A DNA stretch of 64,000 nt from Clostridia bacterium (GCA_910576325.1 CAJTIM010000002.1:126501-190500); one strand, 5' to 3'; positions 1 through 9,032 are shown, counted from the stretch's first letter. Notes: generated by a model from the sequence alone, not told the origin. A program made the numbers and translations.

Positions 1-2
1 AT

Positions 3-98
3 CCGGGAATGTCCGCCGAACTGGTGGAGGCGGTTGCCACGCAGGATGAAGGCGTCGTGAATGCCGTTCTGGCTTCCTGTATAGAAAGAATGCAGTAG
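3..98 (+). CDS. C-terminal end of an unidentified protein (partial)
   Basis: An open frame enters from the left edge and stops with TAG at 96-98, giving about 31 residues that end in CIERMQ. Nothing in this short tail identifies the family. It lies 36 bases upstream of the AIR-synthase-like gene on the same strand, so it is probably the previous gene of the same operon. Its start and most of its length are outside the window. Confidence 0.5.
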   Translation, partial: PGMSAELVEAVATQDEGVVNAVLASCIERMQ

Positions 99-134
99 AA
101 CTGACAAAAGAAGACAGAGCGGGAGCGTACAAAG

Positions 135-1121
135 ATGAAAGTGGGAAAGGTCTCGGAGACCATATTAAAGAGGAGTATTTTTAAGCAAATCCACACAAAG
201 CGGGAGGAAGTGCTTTTAGGCGCCGGCGTGGGAGAGGACTGTGCGGCCATGCGGCTTAAGCCGGGAGAGGTTTTTGTAATTTCCACGGATCCTATCACGG
301 GAACGGTGAAGGATGTGGGAACCCTGGCCATACAGGTTACGGTTAACGACCTGGCAAGCAGCGGAGCGGAGCCCATAGGTGTGATGCTGACCGTTCTTCT
401 TCCGGAGGAGATCACGGAGGAGGATATTAAGGAAATGATGGCCCAGGTAGAGAAAGCCTGTGCCAGGGCCAATGTTCAGGTTATGGGCGGCCATACGGAG
501 GTCACAAGAGCCGTAAACCAGCCGGTAATCAGTGTGACCGGCGTGGGTAAGGCCGGAGAAGATCGTCTGATCTCTACGGCGGGAGCAAGGGCCGGGCAGG
601 ATATTCTGGTTACAAAATGGATTGGCATAGAGGGAACCTCCATCATTGCAAAGGAAAAAGAGGAGGAGCTGCTGACCAGATTTTCCGGGTCCTTTGTGAA
701 GACGGCCAGGGATTTTGACCGTTATCTTTCCGTATTGCCCGAGGCAAGGCTTGCGGCGGATTTCGGCGTCAGCGCTATGCATGACGTAACGGAGGGCGGA
801 ATCTATGGAGCGCTCTGGGAGCTGGCGGAGGCATCCGGCATCGGGCTGGAAATTGACTTAAAGGCAATTCCCATCCGGCAGGAGACAGTTGAGATTTGTG
901 AGCACTTTGGGCTGAACCCTTATTATCTGATATCAAGCGGCTGCATGCTTATGGCGGGCGATCGGGGACATGATCTGGTACGGGAGCTTCGGAAGGAGGG
1001 CATTCCGGCAGCGGTGATTGGAAAGGCCGTGAACGGGAAAGCCAGGCGGATTCTCAACGGAGGGGAAGAGTGCTTTTTAGAACGGCCGAAGACAGATGAG
1101 CTGTATAAAATATATAAATAA
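135..1121 (+). CDS. AIR synthase-related protein (HypE/PurM-like fold)
   Basis: 328 residues of the PurM/HypE/SelD ATP-binding superfamily. The N-terminal half carries the family pattern: GVGEDCAA near residue 31, STDP near 50, VNDLASSGAEP near 71 and a GGHTE motif near 118. The C-terminal half has the AIRS_C-like segment MHDVTEGG. True HypE, the hydrogenase maturation carbamoyl-AMP dehydratase, ends in a conserved PRxC tail; this protein ends in YKIYK and lacks that cysteine, so HypE activity is unlikely. It heads a tight cluster with an Lrp regulator, an aminotransferase and TrmL. The exact substrate is unknown. Confidence 0.85.
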   Translation: MKVGKVSETILKRSIFKQIHTKREEVLLGAGVGEDCAAMRLKPGEVFVISTDPITGTVKDVGTLAIQVTVNDLASSGAEPIGVMLTVLLPEEITEEDIKEMMAQVEKACARANVQVMGGHTEVTRAVNQPVISVTGVGKAGEDRLISTAGARAGQDILVTKWIGIEGTSIIAKEKEEELLTRFSGSFVKTARDFDRYLSVLPEARLAADFGVSAMHDVTEGGIYGALWELAEASGIGLEIDLKAIPIRQETVEICEHFGLNPYYLISSGCMLMAGDRGHDLVRELRKEGIPAAVIGKAVNGKARRILNGGEECFLERPKTDELYKIYK

Positions 1122-1158
1122 AATAAGGATATTACAGAACTGAAAACAGGAGGAGCAT

Positions 1159-1641
1159 ATGCGTGAAAAAATTTTAACCTTTATTGAGAAAAACAGCCGG
1201 GTGGATCTGAAGGATCTGGCCGTAATGCTGGGCGTGGACGAGGTAACGGTGGCAAATGAGATTGCTGACATGGAAAAGGAAGGCATTATCTGCGGATATC
1301 ACACACTGATCGACTGGGATAAGACAGGCGAGGAGAAGCTGACGGCTCTGATCGAGGTGAAGGTTACACCGCAGAGAGGCTTGGGCTTTGACAAGGTAGC
1401 CGAGCGTATTTACAATTATGCGGAGGTGGACAGCGTATACCTTATTTCCGGCGGCTTTGACTTTATGGTGATGATTGAGGGAAAGACCATGCGCGATGTG
1501 GCTCAGTTTGTATCGGATAAGCTTTCGCCTCTGGATACGGTATTGAGCACAGCCACACATTTTGTACTGAAAAAATACAAGGATCATGGTTCGATCATGG
1601 TACATAAATCAAAGGATGAAAGGATGCTGGTGACACTGTGA
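1159..1641 (+). CDS. Lrp/AsnC family transcriptional regulator
   Basis: 160 residues. The N-terminal ~50 residues form a winged-helix DNA-binding domain (LKDLAVMLGVDEVTVANEI is the recognition helix region). The rest is the RAM/AsnC ligand-binding domain, with the typical segment VYLISGGFDFMVMIEG. Such proteins sense amino acids and form octamers on DNA. The stop codon overlaps the start of the following aminotransferase gene (GTGA at 1638-1641), so the two are translationally coupled and the regulator probably controls amino-acid metabolism here. A GGAGG ribosome site lies just upstream of ATG 1159. Confidence 0.9.
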   Translation: MREKILTFIEKNSRVDLKDLAVMLGVDEVTVANEIADMEKEGIICGYHTLIDWDKTGEEKLTALIEVKVTPQRGLGFDKVAERIYNYAEVDSVYLISGGFDFMVMIEGKTMRDVAQFVSDKLSPLDTVLSTATHFVLKKYKDHGSIMVHKSKDERMLVTL

Positions 1642-2813
1642 GAAATTTTTTGGCTGATAAGGTTGTTGAGATTCCCCCTTCGGGCATCCGGAAGTTTTTT
1701 GATATTGTAAGCGAGATGCCGGACGCCATTTCCCTGGGTGTGGGGGAGCCGGATTTTGATACGCCCTGGCACATTAGGGAGGAGGGAATATACTCTTTGG
1801 AGCGGGGGCGGACCTTCTATACCTCCAATGCGGGCTTGAAGGAGCTTCGGGAGGAAATTGCAAATTATCTGAAACGGAGGATTCATGTCACATACGACCC
1901 CATGCAGGAGGTTGTGGTGACGGTAGGAGGCAGCGAGGGTATTGATATGGCCTTCCGTGCCGTACTGAATCCGGGAGACGAGGTACTGATCCCGCAGCCC
2001 AGCTATGTTTCCTATGAGCCCTGCGCCGTACTGGCCGGGGGCGTTCCTGTAATTATTAACCTGAAAGAGGAAAATGAGTTCCGCCTTACCAAGGAGGAGC
2101 TTTTGGAGGCAATTACGGAAAATACCAAGATCCTGGTGCTCCCATTTCCCAACAATCCTACGGGAGCGATTATGGAGAAGGAGGATCTGGAGGCCATTGC
2201 CCGGGTGATAATTGAAAAGGATATTCTTGTGCTGACGGATGAAATTTATTCGGAACTCAGCTATAAAGGGGATCATATATCCATTGCATCCCTTCCGGGA
2301 ATGAAAGAACGGACCATTTTGATCAACGGCTTTTCCAAAGCTTATGCCATGACCGGCTGGCGTTTGGGATATGCCTGCGGCCCGGCTCCCATTATTGAGC
2401 AGATGACGAAGATTCATCAGTTTGCCATTATGTGCGCCCCTACCAACAGCCAGTTTGCGGCGGTGGATGCCCTGAAAAACGGCGACGGTGATGTGGCTAT
2501 GATGCGGGAGTCCTATGATCAGAGAAGAAGATATGTGATACATGCTTTGCGGGAGATGGGCTTAAAATGCTTTGAGCCGTTCGGGGCATTCTATGTATTT
2601 CCCGGTATTCAGGAGTTCGGCATGACCTCGGATGAGTTTGCAACCCGTTTTCTGGAAGAGGAAAAGGTTGCGGTTGTACCGGGAACAGCCTTCGGAGCCT
2701 GCGGGGAGGGCTTCCTCAGACTCTCCTATGCCTATTCCCTGGAAGACCTGAAGGAAGCATTCGGCCGGCTGGCGCATTTTGTAGAACACCTGCGGAAAGA
2801 AAAAGAGGAGTAA
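1638..2813 (+). CDS. PLP-dependent class I/II aminotransferase
   Basis: 391 residues with GTG start overlapping the stop of the Lrp gene. It is a fold-type I aminotransferase of the aspartate/aromatic group: FPNNPTGAI near residue 170, the cofactor-contacting LTDEIYSEL near 198, the Schiff-base lysine in INGFSKAYAMTGWRLGY near 234, and the substrate-carboxylate arginine in EGFLRLSYA near 364. It would move an amino group between an L-amino acid and 2-oxoglutarate or a related keto acid. The amino-acid specificity cannot be read from sequence; an aromatic or alanine/aspartate type is possible. Confidence 0.92.
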   Translation: MRNFLADKVVEIPPSGIRKFFDIVSEMPDAISLGVGEPDFDTPWHIREEGIYSLERGRTFYTSNAGLKELREEIANYLKRRIHVTYDPMQEVVVTVGGSEGIDMAFRAVLNPGDEVLIPQPSYVSYEPCAVLAGGVPVIINLKEENEFRLTKEELLEAITENTKILVLPFPNNPTGAIMEKEDLEAIARVIIEKDILVLTDEIYSELSYKGDHISIASLPGMKERTILINGFSKAYAMTGWRLGYACGPAPIIEQMTKIHQFAIMCAPTNSQFAAVDALKNGDGDVAMMRESYDQRRRYVIHALREMGLKCFEPFGAFYVFPGIQEFGMTSDEFATRFLEEEKVAVVPGTAFGACGEGFLRLSYAYSLEDLKEAFGRLAHFVEHLRKEKEE

Positions 2814-2821
2814 CGGACGCC

Positions 2822-3319
2822 ATGTCATTCAATATTGTACTTTTGGAGCCGGAGATTCCAGCCAATACGGGCAATATCGGACGTACCTGTGTGGCTACCG
2901 GAACGCGGCTTCATCTGATAGAGCCCTTGGGATTTCGTCTGGGGGAAAAGGATATCAGGCGGGCAGGCATGGACTACTGGCCTCAGCTTGACGTAACCAC
3001 CTACAGCAATTATGAGGACTTTCTGCGGAGAAATCCGGACGCAGAGATCTATATGGCAACCACCAAGGGAGCAAAGGTTTATTCCCAGGTGCGGTTTGAA
3101 CCAAACTGCTACCTGATGTTCGGGAAGGAAAGCGGGGGTATCCCCGAGGAGCTTCTTCTTGAAAATCAGGAAAGGGCCGTTCGGATTCCTATGCTGGGAG
3201 ACACGCGTTCCCTGAATCTTTCCAATGCGGCGGCTATTGTGCTGTATGAGGCTCTTAGACAAAACGGCTTTGAGCAGCTGAGCCTGGAGGGAAGGCTTAC
3301 AAAATACGACTGGAAATAA
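2822..3319 (+). CDS. trmL: tRNA (cytidine(34)-2'-O)-methyltransferase
   Basis: 165 residues, the usual length for TrmL (formerly CspR/YibK). It is a SPOUT-class knotted methyltransferase. The three family motifs are present: NTGNIGRTC near residue 16, MFGKESGGIPE near 99 and the knot motif LNLSNAAAIVLYEALRQ near 130. It methylates the 2'-hydroxyl of the wobble nucleotide of tRNA-Leu using S-adenosylmethionine. It lies 8 bases after the aminotransferase, at the end of the cluster that begins with the AIR-synthase-like gene. Confidence 0.95.
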   Translation: MSFNIVLLEPEIPANTGNIGRTCVATGTRLHLIEPLGFRLGEKDIRRAGMDYWPQLDVTTYSNYEDFLRRNPDAEIYMATTKGAKVYSQVRFEPNCYLMFGKESGGIPEELLLENQERAVRIPMLGDTRSLNLSNAAAIVLYEALRQNGFEQLSLEGRLTKYDWK

Positions 3320-3376
3320 AACGGCGGGCATACCCGGTGCGGATACATTGCCTGTAAGCACGGACACGGTGATAAG

Positions 3377-4666
3377 ATGAAAAACAGACAGCTACGGAAA
3401 ATCATATATGGAATGTTGGGATTTACCCTGGTGATTAGCCTTGGGTTTGTTTCTTATGCCACACGCGCGGACGAGATTGACAGAACCCAGGATGAGATTG
3501 ATAAGACCCAGGACGAGATTGACAGAACTCAGGATGAGATTGATAAAACCCAGCAGGAGATTGATGCAACGAAGAACAAGCAGCAGAAGCTGGAGCAGGC
3601 AAAGGCCGGCATGGAGGCTTATCTGAAGGACCTGAACAATCAGTACGCATCCATTGGAGAACAGATTGAGGACCTGAACCTGCAGATTAAAGAGAAGGAA
3701 CAGGAGATCGAAAAGACACAGGCGGAGTTGGAGGAAGCAAAGCGGGTGGAGCAGCAGCAGTATAAGGATATGAAAACCCGCATCCAATACATGTATGAAA
3801 ATTCCCAGGACAATTTTCTTACCATTCTTTTGGAGGAGGGAAGCTTTGCCGCCGCGCTCAATAAGGCCAATTATGCGGTCAGCATCGCAGCCTATGATCG
3901 GCAGATGATGGAGAACTATGTAGCCCAGAAAGAGGCCATTGAGGATAAAGAGGCTGAACTGCAGGGGCAGAAGGAGGCGCTGGACGAGCTTCATGCTTCC
4001 GTTGTGAAAAAGCAGGAGGAGGTTTCCGCTTTGGCGAAGTCTACCTCCGGAAAGATTGGGCAGCATGTGAACGCCATTGCCGCGGCCCAGGCGGATTTGG
4101 AAGGCAAAAACGACACTCTGGAAGGTCAGAAGGAGCTGCTGGCGGATCTGATTGCGGAGAAGAAGAAGCTGGAGGCAGCCCTGGAGGCGGCCAAGCTGGC
4201 GGAAATCAATGCTTCTCTGGGTGATGTTACGGGTGTACAGACATCAGGCACGGATAATGTTCAGTATGGAGCCTACGGCGCCAGTGAGGACGAGGTGACG
4301 GCGCTTGCTGTTCTTATTCACTGTGAGGCGGCCAATCAGGGAGACGCAGGCCGTCTGGCCGTGGGAGCCGTTGTTATGAACCGTATTCGGGATCCCAGAT
4401 TTCCCCAGGGGGATATAATGAGTGTTATCCGGGCTCCGGGACAGTTCTCTCCCGTAACCTCGGGCCGCTTTGATCTGGTTCTGAGCCAGGATTTGGGCAG
4501 TGTGAGTTCCGCATGCTATGACGCGGCCAGAAGAGCCATTGCAGGGGAATCCAATGTGGGAAACCGCGTATTTTTCCGGACCCATCGGAATAATCCGGCT
4601 TTGAGCGGATTGATTATCGGGGATCATATTTTTTCTTATACCTGGAATTATGCGCCGGAGGAATAG
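3377..4666 (+). CDS. Secreted coiled-coil protein with SleB-type cell-wall hydrolase domain
   Basis: 429 residues. Residues ~8-30 are a signal peptide or anchor. Residues ~32-270 are a long coiled coil beginning with repeated DEIDRTQ/DEIDKTQ heptads, similar to the coiled-coil regulators of peptidoglycan hydrolases (PcsB/CwlO type). Residues ~300-429 are a Hydrolase_2/SleB-like domain: LAVLIHCEAANQGDAGRLAVGAVVMNR, where the Glu is the expected catalytic residue, and a YTWNYAPEE end. It probably cleaves peptidoglycan outside the cell, in growth or spore germination. An inverted repeat follows the gene. Confidence 0.85.
   Translation: MKNRQLRKIIYGMLGFTLVISLGFVSYATRADEIDRTQDEIDKTQDEIDRTQDEIDKTQQEIDATKNKQQKLEQAKAGMEAYLKDLNNQYASIGEQIEDLNLQIKEKEQEIEKTQAELEEAKRVEQQQYKDMKTRIQYMYENSQDNFLTILLEEGSFAAALNKANYAVSIAAYDRQMMENYVAQKEAIEDKEAELQGQKEALDELHASVVKKQEEVSALAKSTSGKIGQHVNAIAAAQADLEGKNDTLEGQKELLADLIAEKKKLEAALEAAKLAEINASLGDVTGVQTSGTDNVQYGAYGASEDEVTALAVLIHCEAANQGDAGRLAVGAVVMNRIRDPRFPQGDIMSVIRAPGQFSPVTSGRFDLVLSQDLGSVSSACYDAARRAIAGESNVGNRVFFRTHRNNPALSGLIIGDHIFSYTWNYAPEE
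3470..3553 (+). repeat. Two 42-bp tandem repeats in the coiled-coil coding region
   Basis: The 42-base unit at 3470-3511 is repeated at 3512-3553 with two base differences (C/T in the Thr codon, G/A in a Lys codon). Each unit encodes 14 residues, exactly two heptads, so a change in copy number would lengthen or shorten the coiled coil without disturbing its register. Confidence 0.9.
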
Positions 4667-4701
4667 GAGATGTTCGGCCGGCTATGGACGAAGTAAGAAA
4701 A

Positions 4702-4749
4702 ATCGTAGAATCCGGTATTTTTTACTGGACAAATACCGGATTCTATGAT
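4702..4749. repeat. 19-bp inverted repeat hairpin between hydrolase gene and tRNA-Pro
   Basis: The arms 4702-4720 and 4731-4749 pair over 19 positions with one G-T pair and a 10-base loop (4721-4730). No T-run follows on either side, so it is not a standard intrinsic terminator, but it may mark the 3' end of the hydrolase mRNA or a tRNA precursor boundary. Confidence 0.75.
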
Positions 4750-4785
4750 AGGATAATTAGTGCTGACAGCAAAACAATCATATAA

Positions 4786-4859
<74 letters not shown>

Positions 4860-4876
4860 TTCCTTGGCAGGGGCAT

Positions 4877-4912
4877 AGGAAATCTTGGAAGTGTGAAGGT
4901 TTCCTTTTTTTT
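4877..4912 (+). terminator. Rho-independent terminator after tRNA-Pro
   Basis: A 10-bp stem (4877-4886 with 4896-4905, one T-G pair) and a 9-base loop run directly into eight or more T residues. Confidence 0.88.
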
Positions 4913-5024
4913 ATTCAAAGAAAATGTATCCTATGATATTTTTTGTTTTTAACATCCCTTTTTAGACTTCACAGTGGCAAGAGGTCCTGCTAAGAGACAG
5001 TATGCAGCGCAAAGGAATCAAATC

Positions 5025-7094
5025 ATGAAAAAATATAGGGAAGCCATAAAAAAAGCAAATGTTTGGATTCTTCTGCTTATCGCATTTTTTTTTGCGGCGT
5101 TTTTGGAGCTGTGCGTATTTCAGTTTTCTTACTTTTCCCAATACTTTGGAGATTACAGCCGAAAGGAGCTTGACTTGTCAGAAATGGAAGGATATAACGG
5201 AGAGGCGCTTCCGCTGCTTCCAGAGAATCCGACCGTTTCTTTTGACGGCCTGTCCGAGACCGTGCGCAGCGTTACGGTGCGCACAGCCGGTCCGGTCCGG
5301 GTTCTGTCCGGAAATATAGGCATCTGTGATGAGGCCAACGCTTACCGGACGATGGGAGCGGGGAGCTTTCAGGTGAATCCGGGAGGGCAGGAGTCCTCCT
5401 TTACGGTTCGTTTGAAGAGTCATGGGAAACTCACACGGCTTCGCATTAACTTTACGGAGGAGCCGGAAGAGCCGGTATTCCTTCTCTCCGTGGTGCTGAA
5501 TGAACGGATTCCGCTCCGAATTCACGGCCTTCGCCTGTTTCTGATGGCAGGGATATTTTTTGCGCTGTTTTCCATACTGCGCTTCCGGCTCTATGAAGCG
5601 GAGTACTGCCCGGAAAAAAGGAGCCATCAAGGCATGAATCTGCTGGTTTTGGGCTTTTGCCTGCTGGTATCCTGCTGGATTCTGTACGGAGGGGAGCCTT
5701 CCCATCAATATCTGCGATCCTATCCTTCATTGGAAGAGATTCGTTCTCCGGAAATGGTAGTGGATGCCTATATGCAGCAGCTTGACGCCTTTGAAAAGGG
5801 GCGGACGGCTCTTGATCTTGACGTGAATCCGGCGCTGGAGGAGCTTGATAACCCTTATGACAAGGGGGAGAGAGATAAAAAGGAGATTACCTATCACTGG
5901 GATCGGGCTTATTACCAAGGGCAATATTATTCTTATTTTGGCCTGGCGCCCTTATTCATGGTATATTATCCTGTGTACTGGCTGACGGGAAGGATTCCCA
6001 CGGAGCTTTTGGCGGGGACGCTGCTGTCCGTATTTGCAATGATAGCTGTCTTTGGGGCCGTTCATGGGCTGTACCGGACCTTCCGGCCGCGGGCGAATCT
6101 GGTTTTGTTTCTGGTGGGAGAGGCGGCTGTGGTGTTTGGAAGCTTCCTGTATCTGATGCAGGCATCCGCAAGCTTTTATTATCTTCCTCTGATCTGCGGA
6201 ACGGGATGGCTGGCGGCCTTTACCGCCTTTTCCTGTTTTGCATGTTTGAAGGACAGAGGGAGAGGACGGATGTGCCTCTTTGCCCTGGCGGGAATCTCCG
6301 TGGTGATGCTGGTGCTTTCGCGGCCCAATATGGTGCTTCTGGCCGCGGCTTTTGCGGCTCCGCTGTTTTTGCGTGTTCTTTTTGACAGGCAGGCAGCCTT
6401 TGGAGATAAGCTTCAAGGTGTTCTGTCCTTTCTGGTTCCCGTATTGCTGGGGGGGATTGGCGTGATGTACTATAATCAGATCCGATTTGGATCGGTGTTT
6501 GAGTTTGGGACAGCATATCAGCTTACGGAGAGTGATATCCGGTACAATGAGATAACCTTGAGCCTGCATCATTTCCTGTCGATGGCGTATCATTACTTTG
6601 CGGAACCGTTTGTTTATACAGAGTTTTTCCCGTTTCTTCGGTTTACAACGGAGAAGTGTGTTGACTTCGGGAATTATCTTTACCAGGAATACGGCGCCGG
6701 CCTTTTTCAGATGCCGTTGAATCTGGGGATTTTTCTGGCAGGCCTGACTTTTTGTTTAAAGGATAAAAAGAAATCCTTTAAGCGATGGAGCTGCGGCCTT
6801 TTGCTTGTGGGAATTCTGGGGCTGGGATATCTTGACTTCCTTCTGGGGGGGATTCATATCCGTTATGTCTGCGATCTGAGCCTTGCGGTAAGCCTTCTGG
6901 CTTTCCTGCTGATTCTGGAACACATTCATTTTGAGGGAACACGCTCCTCCCACATCCTGTATGTGATGACTCTGGGGCTTTTGCTGCTTACTGTCGGGAG
7001 AGGCTGGCTGACTATCTTCTCTAACGAGACCAATGCCATCCGGCAGGCCAATCCGGACTTTTATCTGAGTGTGGCACGGATGTTTCGGCTTTAA
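5025..7094 (+). CDS. Polytopic membrane protein, possibly a GT-C-type glycosyltransferase
   Basis: 689 residues from ATG 5025, chosen because AAAGGA (5011-5016) sits 8 bases upstream; an upstream GTG at 4974 has no good ribosome site. One membrane segment near residues 13-35 is followed by a ~130-residue extracytoplasmic beta-rich region, then about ten more hydrophobic segments. The segment NQIRFGSVFEFGTAYQLT near residue 485 resembles a motif I associate with bacterial GT-C/mannosyltransferase-like membrane proteins, which use lipid-linked sugars. This is inference; no catalytic residues were recognised. It stands alone between tRNA-Pro and a promoter-led kinase-like gene. Confidence 0.7.
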   Translation: MKKYREAIKKANVWILLLIAFFFAAFLELCVFQFSYFSQYFGDYSRKELDLSEMEGYNGEALPLLPENPTVSFDGLSETVRSVTVRTAGPVRVLSGNIGICDEANAYRTMGAGSFQVNPGGQESSFTVRLKSHGKLTRLRINFTEEPEEPVFLLSVVLNERIPLRIHGLRLFLMAGIFFALFSILRFRLYEAEYCPEKRSHQGMNLLVLGFCLLVSCWILYGGEPSHQYLRSYPSLEEIRSPEMVVDAYMQQLDAFEKGRTALDLDVNPALEELDNPYDKGERDKKEITYHWDRAYYQGQYYSYFGLAPLFMVYYPVYWLTGRIPTELLAGTLLSVFAMIAVFGAVHGLYRTFRPRANLVLFLVGEAAVVFGSFLYLMQASASFYYLPLICGTGWLAAFTAFSCFACLKDRGRGRMCLFALAGISVVMLVLSRPNMVLLAAAFAAPLFLRVLFDRQAAFGDKLQGVLSFLVPVLLGGIGVMYYNQIRFGSVFEFGTAYQLTESDIRYNEITLSLHHFLSMAYHYFAEPFVYTEFFPFLRFTTEKCVDFGNYLYQEYGAGLFQMPLNLGIFLAGLTFCLKDKKKSFKRWSCGLLLVGILGLGYLDFLLGGIHIRYVCDLSLAVSLLAFLLILEHIHFEGTRSSHILYVMTLGLLLLTVGRGWLTIFSNETNAIRQANPDFYLSVARMFRL

Positions 7095-7173
7095 AAATAT
7101 ACCGGGTGGTAATCCGCCGGGCTTTTCTTGAATCCTGAAGGAATGATTAAAATAAAATGTGACAGAAGATGAA

Positions 7174-7202
7174 TTGACAAAAGTCCCCCGAACTTTTATG
7201 AT
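7174..7202 (+). promoter_or_regulatory. Sigma-A promoter for the cytidylate-kinase-like gene
   Basis: TTGACA (7174-7179), a 17-base spacer and TATGAT (7197-7202). It lies about 80 bases before the ATG at 7281. Confidence 0.85.
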
Positions 7203-7280
7203 AGAGATAGAAAATATATAATAATCCACGGAACGGAGAAGTGTGGATTATGGTGAAAAAATAGGTAAGGGGTGTGGAAT

Positions 7281-7913
7281 ATGGATAATTTCGTAATTTC
7301 TATTACAAGAACCTGCGGAAGCGGCGCGACCTCCATTGGAAGGATTCTGGCAAAGGATCTGGGTGTTGAGCTCTATGACCGCAATCTCCTTCGGCTTGCC
7401 TCCGACGAGAGCGGAATCAGCCAGGAGCTGTTTGCCCGGGCCGACGAGGATCAGAAGAAGAGCCTTCTGTTCCGGGCGTCCCAGAAGGTATATACCGGAG
7501 GGCTGATTCCTCCGGAGAAGGAGGATTTTACCTCCAACAACAATCTCTTTAACTATCAGGCCAAGGTGCTTAGGGAACTGGCGGAGATGTCTTCCTATGT
7601 GGTAATCGGCAGGGCGGCGGACTATGTGCTGAATGACAAGCCGAATCTGGTGCGCGTATTCATTTACGCCTCCAGGGAGAAATGCATCCAGAAGGAGATG
7701 AACCGGCAGAAGATCGACTGGAAGAGGGCGGATAAATTCATTACTAAGACAGATCGCTACCGCCGGGATTATTACCGCTACTTTACCGGTCAGGAATGGG
7801 AGAGTATGCGCAACTACGATTTGTGCATCAATACTACGGATATGACCTATGAGCAGGCGGCCAAGGCAATCAAAGATTTTGCATTTACCCTGCTGGAGAG
7901 CAAGAAAAAGTAA
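7281..7913 (+). CDS. Cytidylate kinase-like family protein
   Basis: 210 residues from ATG 7281. AAGGGG at 7267-7272 is 8 bases upstream, which excludes the GTG at 7272. It is a P-loop protein of the cytidylate-kinase-like family (AAA_26-type). Residues 5-25 hold the nucleotide-binding segment ITRTCGSGATSIGRILAKDL, and a conserved YDRNLL follows near residue 33. Residue ~110 has VIGRAADYVL and a positively charged lid region follows. These proteins differ from true Cmk, and their substrate is unknown. It is monocistronic, between its own promoter and a strong terminator. Confidence 0.85.
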   Translation: MDNFVISITRTCGSGATSIGRILAKDLGVELYDRNLLRLASDESGISQELFARADEDQKKSLLFRASQKVYTGGLIPPEKEDFTSNNNLFNYQAKVLRELAEMSSYVVIGRAADYVLNDKPNLVRVFIYASREKCIQKEMNRQKIDWKRADKFITKTDRYRRDYYRYFTGQEWESMRNYDLCINTTDMTYEQAAKAIKDFAFTLLESKKK

Positions 7914-7918
7914 ATAAC

Positions 7919-7960
7919 GGCCGGCGTCTTCGGAATGAACGGAGAAGCCGGCCCTTTTTT
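7919..7960 (+). terminator. Rho-independent terminator
   Basis: The arms GGCCGGC (7919-7925) and GCCGGCC (7947-7953) form a GC-rich stem followed by C and six T residues, directly after the stop of the kinase-like gene. Confidence 0.9.
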
Positions 7961-7987
7961 GCAATCATGAAATTTTTATAAAAACTT

Positions 7988-8016
7988 CATACAATCTTAG
8001 GGTTTCATGTTATACT
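7988..8016 (+). promoter_or_regulatory. Sigma-A promoter with extended -10 for the alpha/beta hydrolase gene
   Basis: CATACA (7988-7993), a 17-base spacer and TATACT (8011-8016), preceded by TGT, which makes an extended -10. Confidence 0.7.
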
Positions 8017-8049
8017 ATATGTTATTATGAGTAAGAAAGGATGAGGACC

Positions 8050-9003
8050 ATGGCACAAAAAAGGGAGTTCACCTATCTGTCCGCCGACGGAAAAACAAAG
8101 ATTCATGCCGTAGAGTGGAAGCCGGATCAGGGAGAGCCAACAGCAGTTCTTCAGATAGTTCACGGGATGGTTGAATTTATCGGCCGCTATGAGGAATTTG
8201 CGGAATATCTGACAGAGCGGGGCTTTGCGGTAGTGGGACATGATCACCTTGGACATGGGGCTTCCGTTGCATCAAAAGAGGATTACGGCTTTTTCAGCGA
8301 AAAAAACGGGAATGCTGCCGTACTCAGGGATATCCATCATCTGAAAAAACTGACGGAAAAGACATGCGGGGATCTGCCCTATTATATGCTGGGCCACAGT
8401 ATGGGGTCCTTTCTTCTTCGGCAATATTTGTGCCTGCGCGGCGGAGAGATTGACGGTGCGGTCATAATGGGAACCGGAACAAAGCCGGTGCCTCTTTTAA
8501 AGCTCGGCAGAGTCCTCTGCCGGGGACTGGCGGCAATATTTGGATGGCATCACCGAAGCCTTCTCATTGACAGAATGGCTTTCGGAGGCTATAATAAACA
8601 TTTCAAACCGGCGAGGACAACGGCAGACTGGCTTACCAAAGATGAGGCAATCGTAGATCGCTACCTGGCGGATGAGCGCTGCACCTTCCGGTTTACCCTG
8701 AACGGATATTATAATCTGTTTTACAGTATGGAGACGGCGTCCAGGAAGAGCAGCCTTCGGAGGATGCCCCGGGATCTGCCCGTACTGTTTGTGGCAGGAA
8801 GCGAGGATCCGGTTGGGGACTTTGGGATTGGAGTGAAACTGGTTGAAAACAGGTTCCGGAAAGCGGGGATGGAGAGAGTTACGCGGAAGCTATATGATAC
8901 GGATCGGCATGAGATTCTGAATGAGACGGATCGAGGCGCCGTATATGAGGATTTGTATAACTGGCTGAGTGAAGAAATAAAGCATCCGCGCAGGAAGGTA
9001 TGA
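8050..9003 (+). CDS. Alpha/beta hydrolase, lysophospholipase / monoacylglycerol lipase type
   Basis: 317 residues. ATG 8050 is preferred over ATG 8041 because GAAAGGATGAGG places the ribosome site at normal distance only for 8050. It belongs to the Hydrolase_4 (serine aminopeptidase S33) family. HGMVEFIGRYEEFAEYL near residue 39 is the cap/oxyanion segment, and GHDHLGHG near 63 is conserved. The nucleophile Ser is in LGHSMGS near 119, the acid is probably Asp in GSEDPVG near 258, and the base His is in DRHEILNE near 288. It probably hydrolyses monoacylglycerols or lysophospholipids. A DUF1002 gene follows. Confidence 0.88.
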   Translation: MAQKREFTYLSADGKTKIHAVEWKPDQGEPTAVLQIVHGMVEFIGRYEEFAEYLTERGFAVVGHDHLGHGASVASKEDYGFFSEKNGNAAVLRDIHHLKKLTEKTCGDLPYYMLGHSMGSFLLRQYLCLRGGEIDGAVIMGTGTKPVPLLKLGRVLCRGLAAIFGWHHRSLLIDRMAFGGYNKHFKPARTTADWLTKDEAIVDRYLADERCTFRFTLNGYYNLFYSMETASRKSSLRRMPRDLPVLFVAGSEDPVGDFGIGVKLVENRFRKAGMERVTRKLYDTDRHEILNETDRGAVYEDLYNWLSEEIKHPRRKV

Positions 9004-9032
9004 TACGGAACAAAAATGGAGGAAATTGAATT

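Noticed and set aside
216..782. Long minus-strand frame opposite the AIR-synthase-like gene
   Set aside because: It lies wholly inside a clear coding gene, has no ribosome site and no recognisable domain.
135..1121. Naming the first complete gene hypE
   Set aside because: The conserved C-terminal PRxC is missing and no hydrogenase genes are nearby.
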